Assembly (NCBI RefSeq): GCF_023053635.1
Contig: NC_086182.1
Coordinates: 3,423,001 to 3,487,000, forward strand
Source: Elgaria multicarinata webbii
Taxonomy: Eukaryota; Chordata; Lepidosauria; Squamata; Anguidae
DNA length: 64,000 nt
Direction of reading: 5' to 3'
The notes below the pieces were generated by a model. That model was given only the letters and a program-made list of their open reading frames with translations, made no database searches and was not told the origin of the DNA. A program made the position numbers and the translations under genes. Of this stretch, positions 13,901 through 22,942 are shown piece after piece (the first letter of the stretch is position 1; every line of letters starts with the position of its first letter).

Positions 13901-16900
13901 CCTGCACCATTAACCAAATGAATTTTCCCCAAAGGCAAATTATTATTTAAAAATTCTAATTTATTCAACTAAACCGAAGCAGCTGTGGAATCTGTAATGA
14001 GAATGTATCCTGATTACAGACAAATGGTAATTTTTATACCACACCATAGTCTGGCTGTGTTTAATGAATAGGAAAGGAAAGGAACCTCTCGTGCAAGCAC
14101 TAAGTCATTACTGACTCTTGGGCGTTTTCTTGGCAGGCCTTATAGCGGGGTGGTTTTTGCCGTTGCCTTCCCCGGCCGTTATTATCTTTCCTCCAGCTAA
14201 CTGGGTACTCATTTTATCGACCTCGAGAGGATGGAAGGCTGAGTCGACCCGAGCTGGCTGCCTGAAACCAGCTTCCGCTGGGATCGAACTCAGGCCATGG
14301 GGAGTTTCAGCTGCAGAAACTGCTGCTTTACTGCTCTGCGCCACACGAGGCTCATTATTTAATGAATAACCAATACTTTAATTCACAACCTTCAGATTTA
14401 TTCTTTGCCTATGGCATGTTTCTTCACTACTACTTAGTGAGCAAGCTATTACTCGTGAAGAACACCAACTGTTCAGCATGAAAAAAGAAGTTTAACTAAG
14501 GTTCAAGATGGCTGTTCTGAAGAACTATTAACCATGATAAAAATACAAATTAACCTCTTGATCTCCCCTTTTCTATCAACCACAAAACATTTTCTAACAG
14601 CCACAAAACATTTCCTCCTGGTAGGGGGTTGGACTCGATGGCCTTGTAGGCCCCTTCCAACTCTGCTATTCTATGATTAACCACAAGACAGACCAATATA
14701 ACACTGCAGTTTACTAATTTGCACAACAAGGTCTGGTTTAACTATCCACCTATCTGATATCAAGGCCTTGCCTGGCAGGAGAAATAAATATACATTAGAT
14801 AATTTTTGGAATTCTTTGGTTGTCCCACATGTTCTCTCAATACTATGTCAGCCCATTATTATTCCCATATAATGCAATGGTGAGCTCCTGATTTGAGCCA
14901 AAGAACTCATATCCACATGTGTAAACTCAACCACATACTTAAACTAAAAGCTTGGAAAGGAGCAATAAAAACAATACATAGCTTTATATTGACAAAAGCC
15001 ACTGTGCAGGCCTAGCTAGTGGAAGAGTCTGCTTATAAACCAAAAATGGGTAGGCTAGCTTCAGTTTCGGCTCAGGCTTTAGGCTTTATATAGCGTCTCA
15101 TAAACTATCACTCAAAAATAGACTCATCCCAAGTTTGAGAATTCAGCTTATCATTTAGTTTTAAAATAAATACACACTAAAAGGGTCTCAGCCCTTGTAA
15201 ACCACATCCTTTCCTAAATCAGATACCCAGTGTCAGCCCCTTGCATCCCCAGGGAAGCCTGAACCACATCCCAAATCATCTGCCCTTTGTTTTCTGTCCC
15301 CTCCAATGACCCACTAACTATTGTCCTCTCACCAAAAGAGAAAAGCCCCACCCCCAAGGGGACTCCACTGACCTATATTTCCACTCATTGTACACTAGAA
15401 CAGACCAGTAGTTCAGGCACAGCCTCCCTTTCCTTCCAAGCAAGGCCGTCCAATCAAATTGACTGCAGCAGCTGTGGGGCCAAGCTAGCAAGAGTAATAT
15501 AAGGAGAGAGGCTTGCGAGGGAGCCAGCTCTTTGAATGTGAGGAGCCCACTGGCAAAATGTCCCAGTGAAAAAGTGTCAGCACACAAGCTGGTAACGCAC
15601 CGATGTAAGTATAGCAAGAGGGTGAAGAAGCCAGGGCTCTTTCCTCCCTTTTCATAGAATCATAGAATAGCAGAGTTGGAAGGGGCCTACAAGGCCATCG
15701 AGTCCAACCCCCTGCTCAATGCAGGAATCCACCCTAAAGCATCCCTGACAGATGGCTGTCCAGCTGCCTCTTGAATGCCTCTAGTGTGGGAGAGCCTACA
15801 ACCTCTCTAGATAACTGATTTCATTGTCGTACTGCTCTAACAGTCAGGAAGTTTTTCCTGGTGTCCAGCTGGAATCTGGCTTCCTGTAACTTGAGCCCGT
15901 TATTCCATGTCCTGCACTCTGGGAGGATCGAGAAGAGATCCTGGCCCTCCTCTGTGTGACAACCTTTTAAGTATTTGAAGAGTGCTTTCATGTCTCCCCA
16001 CAATCTTCTCTTCTCCAGGCTAAACCTGCCCAGTTCTTTCAGTCTCTCTTCATAGGGCTTTGTTTCCAGACCCCCTGACCATCCTCGTGGCCCTCCTCTG
16101 AACACGCTCCTGCTTGTCTGCGTCCTTCTTGAATTGTAGAGCCCAGAACTGGACGCAATCATAGTAACGAACTATAAATAGTAACTAACTATAAATATAA
16201 ATGAATAACAATACATTTCTCCCGTAGTTTCGGTGAAAACTTAGTTTTCCAGGTAAACAAACCCAATAATAACAAAACACAGTTATGAAGGTAGAAAGCC
16301 AGCAGGTGGGAAGCTATCCAGTGTATTGCACTGAGTTCCAGATCTATGACTGTCCACCAGCTGGATAGAAATCGTGGGTGGTGCTCAGTGTAATTAGCTC
16401 CTGGCTATCAAGGAACAAATTCTTCCCCTTGAAGCCAAAGTTGCTGACCTGGAGAAGCTAAGAGATGCTTGTGGATGAGACCTACAGGGACCCAATAAGT
16501 GTCCCACTCCTTGGGTGACAGCTTCTCTGCTGTCACAGAGAATGGGTGTCTTGGGGAAGGAGGGCATCATTCTGAAGAAGAGGGAAATTATCCCTTAGAA
16601 GGTACCCATCCCTTGGAAGATGAGCAAATATCCTCTTGCGTCAAGGATGTGCCTCCGGCAGGAGGGGTGTATGTGTTGTGGTAATGGGAGTTTCAATCAG
16701 TAGCTGGGTTTGTGATGTGCATGTAGACCACATGGTAAGTTGCCTGCCTGGTACAAAGGTTGTGGATATCACACACTGTCTAGATAGCTTTGTGGATAGT
16801 GCTGGGGTAGAGTCAGTGGTTGTAGTCCATGTCGATATCATTTTTGAGAAATGTAGTTGTGAAGTCCTGGAAGCCAAATTTAGGTTGCTAAATAGGAAGT

Positions 16901-19900
16901 TGAAATTCAGAACTACCAAGGTGGCTTTCTCTGGAATGCTACTTGTTCCATAAGCAGGGCCCGCTAGACAGGCAAAGCTGAAGAGTCTCAGTCTTCAGCT
17001 TTGTCTAGGGAGGATGGGTTTGTTAGGCACTAGGGAACACCAGTCTAGGGAGGATGAGTTTGTAAAGCACAGGGGAACATTTTTGGACAAAGCCAGGTCT
17101 GTACAAGAGAGATGGGTCCACAAACCAAAATGGAACCAGACTGCTGGCGGCACAGCAAGCTTTTAAACTGAACCATGAGTGAATGCTGACAGAAGCTGGA
17201 AATCATGTGGCTTGGGCTGAATCATCCCTAGGGGATGAAGATGAAAATGTTTCCAATTCCCCAAATGTAGAAGGGGAGGAAATCAACCACAAGCATATGA
17301 TAAAACATGATAGCCAATCAGACATCTAAGTACCAAACCAGAAGATGCACATACCGGAGACATGATGTTTGCAACTTTTAATCATACAGAAACAGACTTG
17401 TGGGCATTTCGTAGGTTGGGGTACATATGGCTGGGGTAAGTATGACAACTACAGACACGTCTTTGGCCATGTACATACATTTGTGTGTGCATCATGTGCA
17501 AGCATCTATGATTAATACTGTTTAGGTGTACGCATCTTCCAACGGCACCACTGCAGGGTTTTTCACATATTTATATGCCAAATGATTTAAATTAGTTTAA
17601 ATGCTAAATCAAAAGCAGTACGTATATTCTTTATTGCTGCTCTTTAAAGAAAAGTGGTGTTAACATTTTGAAAACGGTTAGAAGCAAAAAAATAAAGAGG
17701 AACTGTCTGACAGCACAATCCAATGCATGCTCACTCAGAAATAAGTTCCATAAGAGTGCAATAGGATTTACCCTATTGCTTAATGAGGATGGCAAATTGA
17801 TAACAGACGACAAACAAAAGGCTGAAGTGCTCAATTCCTACTTTGCCTCTGTCTTCTCCCAAAAGCGGATCTATGACCCCCCTGGAAAAAGTGAAGCAGA
17901 AGTTGAGGGGGCAGGATTGCAGTTTGAGATTGATAAACAAATGGTCAAAGAACACCTAATTTCCTTGAATGAGTTCAAATCCCCAGGGCCCGATGAACTG
18001 CATCCAAGAGTAATGAAGGAGCTAGCGGAAGAACTCTCAGAACCTTTGTCTATTATCTTTGCAAAATCATGGAAGACAGGTGAGGTGCCGGACGACTGGA
18101 GGAGGGCTAACGTTGTCCCTATCTTCAAAAAGGGCAAAAAGGAGGAACCTGGGAACTACAGACCAGTCAGCCTGACATCCATCCCTGGGAAAATTCTGGA
18201 GCAGATTATAAAGAAGTCAATCTGTAAACACCTTGAAATCAATGCAGTGATTACTAGAAGCCAACATGGATTTGTCAGGAACAAATCCTGTCAGACTAAT
18301 TTGATCTCATTTTTTGATAGGATAACCTCCCTTGTGGACTGTGGGAATGCTGTGGATGTCATATATCTTGACTTCAGCAAAGCTTTTGACAAAGTACCAC
18401 ATGACATTCTGATTAACAAACTAGCTAAAAGTGGGCTAGATGGAACAACTATTAGGTGGATCCACAGTTGGCTACAGAATCGGACTCAAAGAGTACTTAT
18501 CAATGGAACCTTCTCAAACTGGGGAGAGGCAACGAGTGGGGTGCCGCAGGGCTCAGTCCTGGGCCCAGTGCTCTTCAACATTTTTATTAATGATTTGGAC
18601 GAGGAGGTGCAGGGAACGCTGATCAAATTTGCAGATGACACCAAATTGGGTGGGATAGCTAATACCCTGGAAGACAGAAACAAACTTCAAAGTGATCTTG
18701 ATAGGCTGGAGTGCTGGGCTGAAAACAACAGAATGAAATTTAATAGGGATAAATGCCAAGTTCTACATTTAGGGAATAGAAACCAAATGCACAGTTACAA
18801 GATGGGGGACACTTGGCTCAGCAATACTACAAATGAGAAAGATCTTGGAATTGTTGTAGATCACAAGCTGAATATGAGCCAACAGTGCGATATGGCTGCA
18901 AGAAAGGCAAATGCTATTTTGGGCTGCATTAATAGAAGTATAGCTTCCAAATCACGTGAGGTACTGGTTCCTCTCTATTCGGCCCTGGTTAGGCCTCATC
19001 TAGAGTATTGCGTCCAGTTCTGGGCTCCACAATTCAAGAAGGACGCAGACAAGCTGGAGCGTGTTCAGAAGAGGGCAACCAGGATGATCAGAGGTCTAGA
19101 AACAAAGCCCTATGAAGAGAGACTGAAAGAACTGGGCATGTTTAGCCTGGAGAAGAGAAGATTGAGGGGAGACATGATAGCACTCTTCAAATACTTAAAA
19201 GGTTGTCACACAGAGGAGGGCCAGGATCTCTTCTCGATTCTCCCAGAGTGCAGGACACGGAATAACGGGCTCAAGTTAAAGGAAGCCAGATTCCGGCTGG
19301 ACATCAGGAAAAACTTCCTGACTGTTAGAGCAGTGCGACAGTGGAATCAGCTACCTAGGGAGGTTGTGGGCTCTCCCACACTAGAGGCATTCAAGAGGCA
19401 GCTGGACAACCATCTGTCAGGGATGCTTTAGGGTGGATTCCTGCATTGAGCAGGGGGTTGGACTCGATGGCCTTGTAGGCCCCTTCCAACTCTGCTATTC
19501 TATGATTCTATGATTCTACCCCCAAGAACAGGAATGGGCAAAAGTTAAATCTGCAGCTACTAGTGATTTGTAGTATATTGGTAAGGATTTCTGACTTCTA
19601 ATTTATACTGCTGAAAAGAAGAAAGACTGGAGTAATGAGATGAGGATTTCTGTGTGGAAGGATTATAACTTTTATTCAGTTCTGGTACTCAAAACAAAAT
19701 TCTGGGCTCAAAATGACTTAATTCTAAGTATTATTATTATTTTGCACCAGGCTCAGGTTCAGGATTCTAGTAAAAAACGAGACTGCGCAAGCAAGCATGA
19801 AGTCTGCCCAACTCTGCCCTTATGCTTAGAATTGTTGCCGAAGATTTCTCTGGAAAAAATAATTTATTCTTACCTGGCATAAGTATATCTTGTGCAAGTT

Positions 19901-22502
19901 CCATTCTTCTCCCAGGGCACAAATCTTAATATCACTATTTTCACCATTCAGAAACAGAGTCTGATAAATATATTTGGAAGTACTTTTTAGCTTTTTCCTG
20001 GATTAAGAAAAAAAGCAAATAAAAATGTAACCTTTTGAAAGTTTGTTGGACAAGCATCTCGCTGAAATCTTTGACAGCTTTTTCCTCTATTCTTGCTAGA
20101 CCTCAACAGTTCCAAACTTGGTTTTCAAATTTCACAATTGTCCCAGCCACATGCTTCGTTATGGGTTTAAATCTGGGGTTGGGAACCATTTTCAGCTTGA
20201 GGGTCAAATTCGCGCTAGGCTCTGATGCCAAATGCCAACAATGGGTGGAGCCACACATTTTCACACACACACACACCCCATGGAGATCAGCTGAAGGGGG
20301 AATCAGCTCTGTCCCAGGACTGAGAGGAGAACTTCTCTTTGCGTGGAGCAGGGGAAAAGAAGGGCTGACCTCCAATCTACAGCAGACTGCATATAAGCTC
20401 TTCCCCGGCCTGATATATGTTGTAGATAAGCCCTTTCCCATTCTCAGAGCTGGGCCTAAGGAAAAGGGGTAGTTGCCTGGGAAAGAAGCTTGGCAGATCA
20501 GATCAGGAACCCCCACAAGTTGTATTCAGCCCACGGGCCAAAAGTTCCCCATGCCTGGCTTAAACAATCCTAAAACTGTTTGTGACCCTCTAAAAAAACC
20601 CCAGAAAAGTGACATCTGGCACAGTCAGTGCCATGCAAACATTTATGGACTACAACTCCCAACAATTTTGACCACAAGCCATGCTGGCTAGAGCTGATGG
20701 AAGTTGAAATCCAAAACATCCGGAGGGCACCAGTTTGGGGAAGGCATCTAAACCGTCAGCGTCTGCTTTAAGAGGCACGGCTCTCCGCTGTCTCAGGGTA
20801 AAGTTCATTTTTACCCTGAGACAGCGGGTAAACCGCCCAGAGAGCTTCGGCTGTGGGGCGGTATATAAATGTAATAAATAAATAAATAAAATAAATTTAC
20901 AGCCCTGCTTGCCATGAGCTTCATACATGCTGCCCTCCAGCAGTCTGTAACACCATCCGTAACAGGCACTTGCACAATGTTTTTGAAGTTCAGAGCACTT
21001 TCCATCCATTATCAGAGTTATCCTTATGATAATCCTCCAAGGAGTAGCCACTACTCCCAAACAAATCTGGCCAAATATTACTCACTCTGTTTTCAAAAGT
21101 GACATTCTGTAGACCAGCCACACCTACTGAATTATGCGTAATCCTTTAAAAGCTGCACACACATTGAGAGACTGTGAGAGTGAGGGGGCTTGTGGGGTTG
21201 TATGGGCCAGCCGTGCAATCATAGAATCATAGAATAGCAGAGTTGGAAGGGGCCTACAAGGCCATCTAGTCCAACCCCCTGCTCAATGCAGGAATCCACC
21301 CTAAAGCATCCCCGACAGATGCTTGTCCAGCTGCCTCTTGAATGCCTCTAGTGTGGGAGAGCCCACAACCTCCCTAGGTAACTGATTCCCCACCTTGCCA
21401 TCTGTGCATGTGGACAGGGTGAGAAAGGGCTCTGTATACATATGTACATGGGTAATGCTCCTCTGTACGAAAAAGGATCTAGCCCCATCAAAGTCCCTTC
21501 ACCCATGGAGAAAATGTGGCTGAGTTCGGACGACACACTAATCAACAGGGTGTGTGTGTGGAGGTAATAGGAGATACATTGTAATCAACTGTTGCTTCAC
21601 GTGTCATCTGAATTTGAGACAAGGCTTTAAGAGCAGCGGAAACACCGAAAAGCCCAAGCACAATGGAGGGCAGAGGAGATCAGGGAGGAAACCAAAGAGC
21701 ATCTCCCACACACTCAATTGTAGCCCTAACTGTGGGTTCTGCTGAGCCACCCGCTTCGGGCCAATTTGAATAAGCAATCCTGGATTGGGATTTGGGCTAT
21801 GTCATGCGAACCCAGTTAGGGTGGGCTATTCGAGGGTTAAACAACCCTCAAGTAGTAGCTGGGTGATGCGAAGGTTTCCTAATCCTCGAATCACACGTTG
21901 GCCAGGTTCGCCGGACACAGTGCACCCTCCTCCAAGCGCCACATTCCGGGGATGCATAGCAGCGGCTGCTCACACCCTGGGTTAAACAAGCCACCCATGA
22001 TGAGCCAGCAGGGTCCTGCAAACCGGCCCAGGCGGTGCCCCGAAGTCAGCCAGGGAACAGCCCGGCCAAGCCGGAGACGTGAACCCCGTTAAGCCCCAAA
22101 TCGGGTCGTTTAGGGAAACTCGGGCTTATCGCTCCCTGCCTGCCAACAACGCCTTTCTCCACCGGGCGCCCTCAGCGTGGGTTGGGGGTGATGGGAGTTG
22201 TCGTCCGACGAGCCTGACGGGCGCCAGGCGGGGGGAGTTGCTGCGCGGCGCGCTCCGTACCTCCTGGGGGTGTTGAGCAGCCGCTCCTCGCGCTCGCTCT
22301 CCTCCTCCTCCTCCTCCTCCTCAGTGTCGCTGTCGCTCGGGCTCTCGCCCAGGCCGTCCCGCTTCCTCTTGGCAGCCCCGCCGCGGCCGCCCCTCGGCCC
22401 TCCGGCCGCCCCTGCCGCCGCCTGCCCTTCTCTGCCCGAGGCCGCCGCCGCCGCCGCCGCCGCCCCCCGAGCTCCCCACGCCCGGCTGCTCAACAGGCCC
22501 AT
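33..22502 (-). CDS. GMCL1: Germ cell-less homologue (BTB-BACK adaptor), 12 of about 14 exons
   Basis: BTB-BACK protein related to Drosophila germ cell-less, a cullin-3 substrate adaptor at the nuclear envelope. Coding exons read from the sequence, all with AG/GT borders and matching phases: 22502-22261, 19997-19874, 12895-12799, 10207-10110, 9566-9454, 8136-8071, 7961-7877, 7672-7582, 7149-7009, 4732-4663, 507-432 and 178-33. Together they give about 449 codons; human GMCL1 has 515, so the C-terminus lies beyond the left edge. Residues 1-80 hold MGLLSSR (a possible N-myristoylation site, as in human MGSLSSR), an alanine run, the basic AKRKR and a glutamate run. The BTB domain covers about 102-175 (SDIKICALGEEW, SGYFSSMFSGSW) and BACK about 190-300 (LEWLLNNLMTH, SSNLFVMQVEMD). 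Later landmarks are VFRHLRLQY and WLSSVYKQQWFAML. The human cysteine in KKKCLEW is serine here. Identity rests on recall of the human protein. Confidence 0.95.
1362..1519 (-). mobile_element. CR1/L3-like LINE fragment, RT region, copy 1
   Basis: Read on the minus strand, it encodes a degenerate FKKGSRG...YRPV segment typical of CR1-clade reverse transcriptase. The same stretch recurs at 1979-2128 with only a few differences. Family assignment is from the RT motif only. Confidence 0.55.
1521..1889. repeat. Short inverted-terminal element between two LINE copies
   Basis: The left end GGGCGCAGTCCTATGG and right end CCATAGGATTGCTCCC are imperfect inverted repeats. The interior has no open frame and resembles a small non-autonomous DNA element. 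No convincing target duplication was seen. Confidence 0.4.
1979..2510 (-). mobile_element. CR1/L3-like LINE fragment, RT region, copy 2
   Basis: It begins with the same 150 bases as 1362-1519 and continues into a region whose minus-strand translation contains EIVEKLKEFFASVFS, the segment just ahead of the RT fingers in CR1-clade LINEs. A short triplication of ATGAGATGAACTTC lies near 2128-2172. Confidence 0.55.
3235..3786. mobile_element. hAT-like non-autonomous element with internal tandem repeats
   Basis: The right end (CGGAGCACAGCCCT) and the GATCGG/GGATCCG-rich interior match the elements at 36120-36745 and 44686-44970. Inside, a unit of about 173 bases starting CCTCAGTTGAAG occurs twice (3235 and 3408), with GGTAAG/CTTACC-bearing sub-repeats. 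A TAACCCTAACCCT stretch lies at about 3392-3404. The left end is not recognisable, so the 5' border is provisional. Confidence 0.55.
4951..4978. repeat. (CA)n microsatellite
   Basis: Uninterrupted CA repeats of about 14 units in a GMCL1 intron. Confidence 0.9.
5105..5990 (-). mobile_element. L2-like LINE 3' part, interrupted
   Basis: It starts with a tail-like TTTATTAACATTTATATACC and reads, on the minus strand, LVKNAGAKLLTNAWHQDHIT, a C-terminal LINE ORF2 segment. A fold-back element near 5467-5660 interrupts it. Several frame breaks are present. Confidence 0.5.
5468..5552. repeat. Fold-back element inside the L2-like LINE
   Basis: The left arm GGGTTCAGACAATACGACAA and right arm GGGTTATCATGTTGCCTGAA form imperfect inverted repeats. 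A third similar arm lies at about 5628-5655. It belongs to a dispersed family with related sequence at 51838-52031. Confidence 0.45.
6291..6424. mobile_element. Palindromic hAT-like mini-element
   Basis: Its ends are TAGCCTTCCCC and GGAAAAGGCTG, and internally TTTTGGACTATAACTC pairs with AGTTGTAGTCCAAAA. It is flanked by GGACAGAT and GGAGAGAT (7 of 8 identical). It is the same family as 31592-31702, 49557-49670 and 58726-58844. Confidence 0.65.
8736..8819. repeat. Degraded copy of the palindromic mini-element
   Basis: CAGCTTCCCCCAACCTGGTG at one end and ATCTGGAGGGAACCAGG at the other match the family described at 58726-58844. The copy is short and diverged. Confidence 0.5.
10840..11310 (+). 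mobile_element. L2-like LINE 3' fragment
   Basis: The translation contains SSLGPRYLKDRLLQNDPACP and RWERASSAAAPRL, the conserved C-terminal motif region of L2-type ORF2. The copy is degraded and lies in GMCL1 intron 3. Confidence 0.5.
11932..12400 (-). mobile_element. LINE 3' fragment with ATT/TTTA tail
   Basis: A (ATT)n/(TTTA)n stretch is followed by ATAGCACCATCAATGTACAT, then sequence typical of a minus-oriented L2-type 3' end (TTTTTAGCTGAGCTTTAAAG). A GGTAAACAGGCACTGGGTAG unit is repeated near 12090-12125. Confidence 0.45.
12400..12600. repeat. Dispersed GGTTAAACAACCC-type element
   Basis: It contains ATTAAACAACCCACAATTAA and related inverted segments. Similar sequence occurs at about 21800-21900, 37340-37490 and 53940-54200. 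The borders are approximate and the family is not recognised. Confidence 0.35.
12631..12755. repeat. Fold-back element
   Basis: The left arm GTTGGATCCATAGTCAGCGT and the reverse complement of the right end (TTGGATTCAGACTTAACCAT) pair along most of the element, meeting near TAACTAAGATTAACTTA. It is a small non-autonomous element, and similar ones are frequent in squamate introns. Confidence 0.5.
12896..14075. other. GMCL1: GMCL1 intron 2, part with nothing recognised
   Basis: No exon, RNA gene or clear repeat was identified here. A segment near 13170-13480 with AAACCCCAGTTTC-like and inverted GAAACTGGGATGA pieces may be an old DNA element. Confidence 0.3.
14076..14355 (-). mobile_element. Sauria-type tRNA-derived SINE
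   Basis: Read on the minus strand, it starts GAGCCTCGTGTGGCGCAGAG, holding an A-box-like TGGCGCAGAG, and has a B-box-like GAGTTCGATCCC about 50 bases on. The 3' part, AGTCAGTAATGACTTAGTGC, ends in CCTTT repeats, as in SINEs mobilised by Bov-B LINEs. This element is one of the best lineage markers in the window. Confidence 0.7.
14618..14677 (+). mobile_element. CR1 3' end fragment
   Basis: GGGGGTTGGACTCGATGGCC followed by TCTGCTATTCTATGATT is the standard CR1 3' terminus. Only about 60 bases remain. Confidence 0.75.
15650..16160 (-). mobile_element. CR1 LINE, 5'-truncated
   Basis: The 3' end (ATAGAATCATAGAATAGCAG on the plus strand) is followed by a minus-strand reading of the ORF2 C-terminus: ETKPYEERLKELGRFSLEKR, LFKYLKGCHTEEGQDLFSIL and RKNFLTVRAVRQ. 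It aligns with the C-terminus of the CR1 at 17776-19518. Confidence 0.85.
16320..17200 (+). mobile_element. Possible CR1-clade ORF1 remnant
   Basis: Frame pieces read KVADLEKLRDACG, then GVESVVVVHVDIIFEKCSCE, EVLEAKFRLLNRKLKFRTTK and KVAFSGMLLVP. This resembles the SGNH-esterase-like domain of some CR1 ORF1 proteins (usual pattern VVVHVGTND...VVFSGILPV). Several frame breaks exist. Family placement is from memory of that pattern and is tentative. Confidence 0.4.
17700..17775 (+). repeat. Half of a small fold-back element upstream of CR1
   Basis: GCACAATCCAATGCATGCTC...AGTGCAATAGGATT has the ends of a common squamate fold-back repeat. It abuts the 5' truncation point of the CR1. Confidence 0.35.
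17776..19518 (+). mobile_element. CR1 LINE with long open reverse transcriptase frame
   Basis: It is 5'-truncated but open for over 550 codons to the stop at 19431. RT motifs in order: SPGPDELHPRVMKE, NYRPVSLTSIPGKILEQII, VIYLDFSKAFDKVPH, SGVPQGSVLGPVLFNIFIND and FADDTKLGG (the FADD catalytic box). The usual CR1 C-terminal domain follows (RTRNNGLKLKEARFRLDIRK). The 3' end carries the CR1 hallmark ATTCTATGATTCTATGATTC at about 19497-19518. The endonuclease and ORF1 parts are missing, so this copy cannot be autonomous. It lies in GMCL1 intron 2, opposite to the gene. The clean frame suggests a fairly recent insertion. Confidence 0.92.
20642..20738. repeat. Truncated palindromic mini-element
   Basis: GGACTACAACTCCCAACAAT and CATCCGGAGGGCACCAGTTT belong to the family at 58726-58844. 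The left end is missing. Confidence 0.5.
20785..20827. repeat. Perfect 18-bp hairpin
   Basis: Arms CCGCTGTCTCAGGGTAAA (20785-20802) and its exact reverse complement (20810-20827) flank a 7-base loop. An L2-type 3' tail (AACCGCCCAGAGAGCTTCGG...(AATA)n) follows immediately. Confidence 0.7.
21218..21395 (-). mobile_element. CR1 3' fragment
   Basis: The ATAGAATCATAGAATAGCAG end is followed by CR1 3' sequence (CCTCTAGTGTGGGAGAGCCC). Only the last ~175 bases of the element remain. Confidence 0.85.
22261..22502 (-). CDS. GMCL1: GMCL1 exon 1, low-complexity N-terminus
   Basis: First coding exon. The start ATG is read from 22502 downwards and is followed by MGLLSSR, like the human start. A GCG run encodes consecutive alanines, a CTC/GAG run encodes consecutive glutamates, and the exon ends LLNTPRR in phase 2 at a GT donor. 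The triplet runs make this the least conserved part of the protein and probably length-variable between individuals. The opposite strand is also open, but only because of base composition. Confidence 0.9.
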
Positions 22503-22942
22503 GGCCGCTCGGCTGCTGTCCCCTGCGGCGGCGGAGGTGGCGGCGCGTCCTCTTCATGGGGCCTCAGCCGGGTTGCAAAGCCCGGCAGACGCCAAGAGAA
22601 GGAGCCACCCTGCAGTCAGTCAGTCAACGGCGTATAACGGCCGCCGCCATGATCGCCGCCGCCAGCGAGACAGCTAAAGCGCATGCGCCGCAGCAACACA
22701 CGCCATAATCCGTTGCCCTCCGCCCCCGGCCGCAGGTGAGCGACTCAACACGCATGCGCCGCCGCCGTGCCGGGCTGGAAGACGGAGGGACTGGCCATAG
22801 AGATGGAAGGTATAGAGTGGCCTACGCCGCCCGGAAAACAAGAACGTCTAGCCTTCTCTTATACCCCGGAAGCGCAGAAGCGTCACTTCCGCCCCGGAAG
22901 CAGGCGTACGGGCACTCGTAGGGAGCATCTGCGCGCGTGGCC
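22503..22942. promoter_or_regulatory. Divergent CpG-rich promoter of GMCL1 and TSR1
   Basis: The two start codons are 440 bases apart and point away from each other. The interval is CpG-rich, without a clear TATA box. Two NRF1-like palindromes (GCGCATGCGC at 22679-22688, CGCATGCGC at 22751-22759) and three ETS/GABPA-like cores (CCGGAAG at 22866-22872, CACTTCCG at 22884-22891, CCGGAAG at 22894-22900) are visible. A YY1-like GCCGCCATG lies near 22643-22651. Such sites are common in housekeeping bidirectional promoters. Binding is inferred from motifs only. Confidence 0.75.

Noticed and set aside
15190-15640. LTR-like promoter stretch with ATATAAGGAG
   Set aside because: No TG...CA borders or flanking duplication could be found, so it is not called as an LTR.
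22198-22677. 159-codon plus-strand frame rich in serine and alanine
   Set aside because: It is the antisense of GMCL1 exon 1 and its triplet runs.
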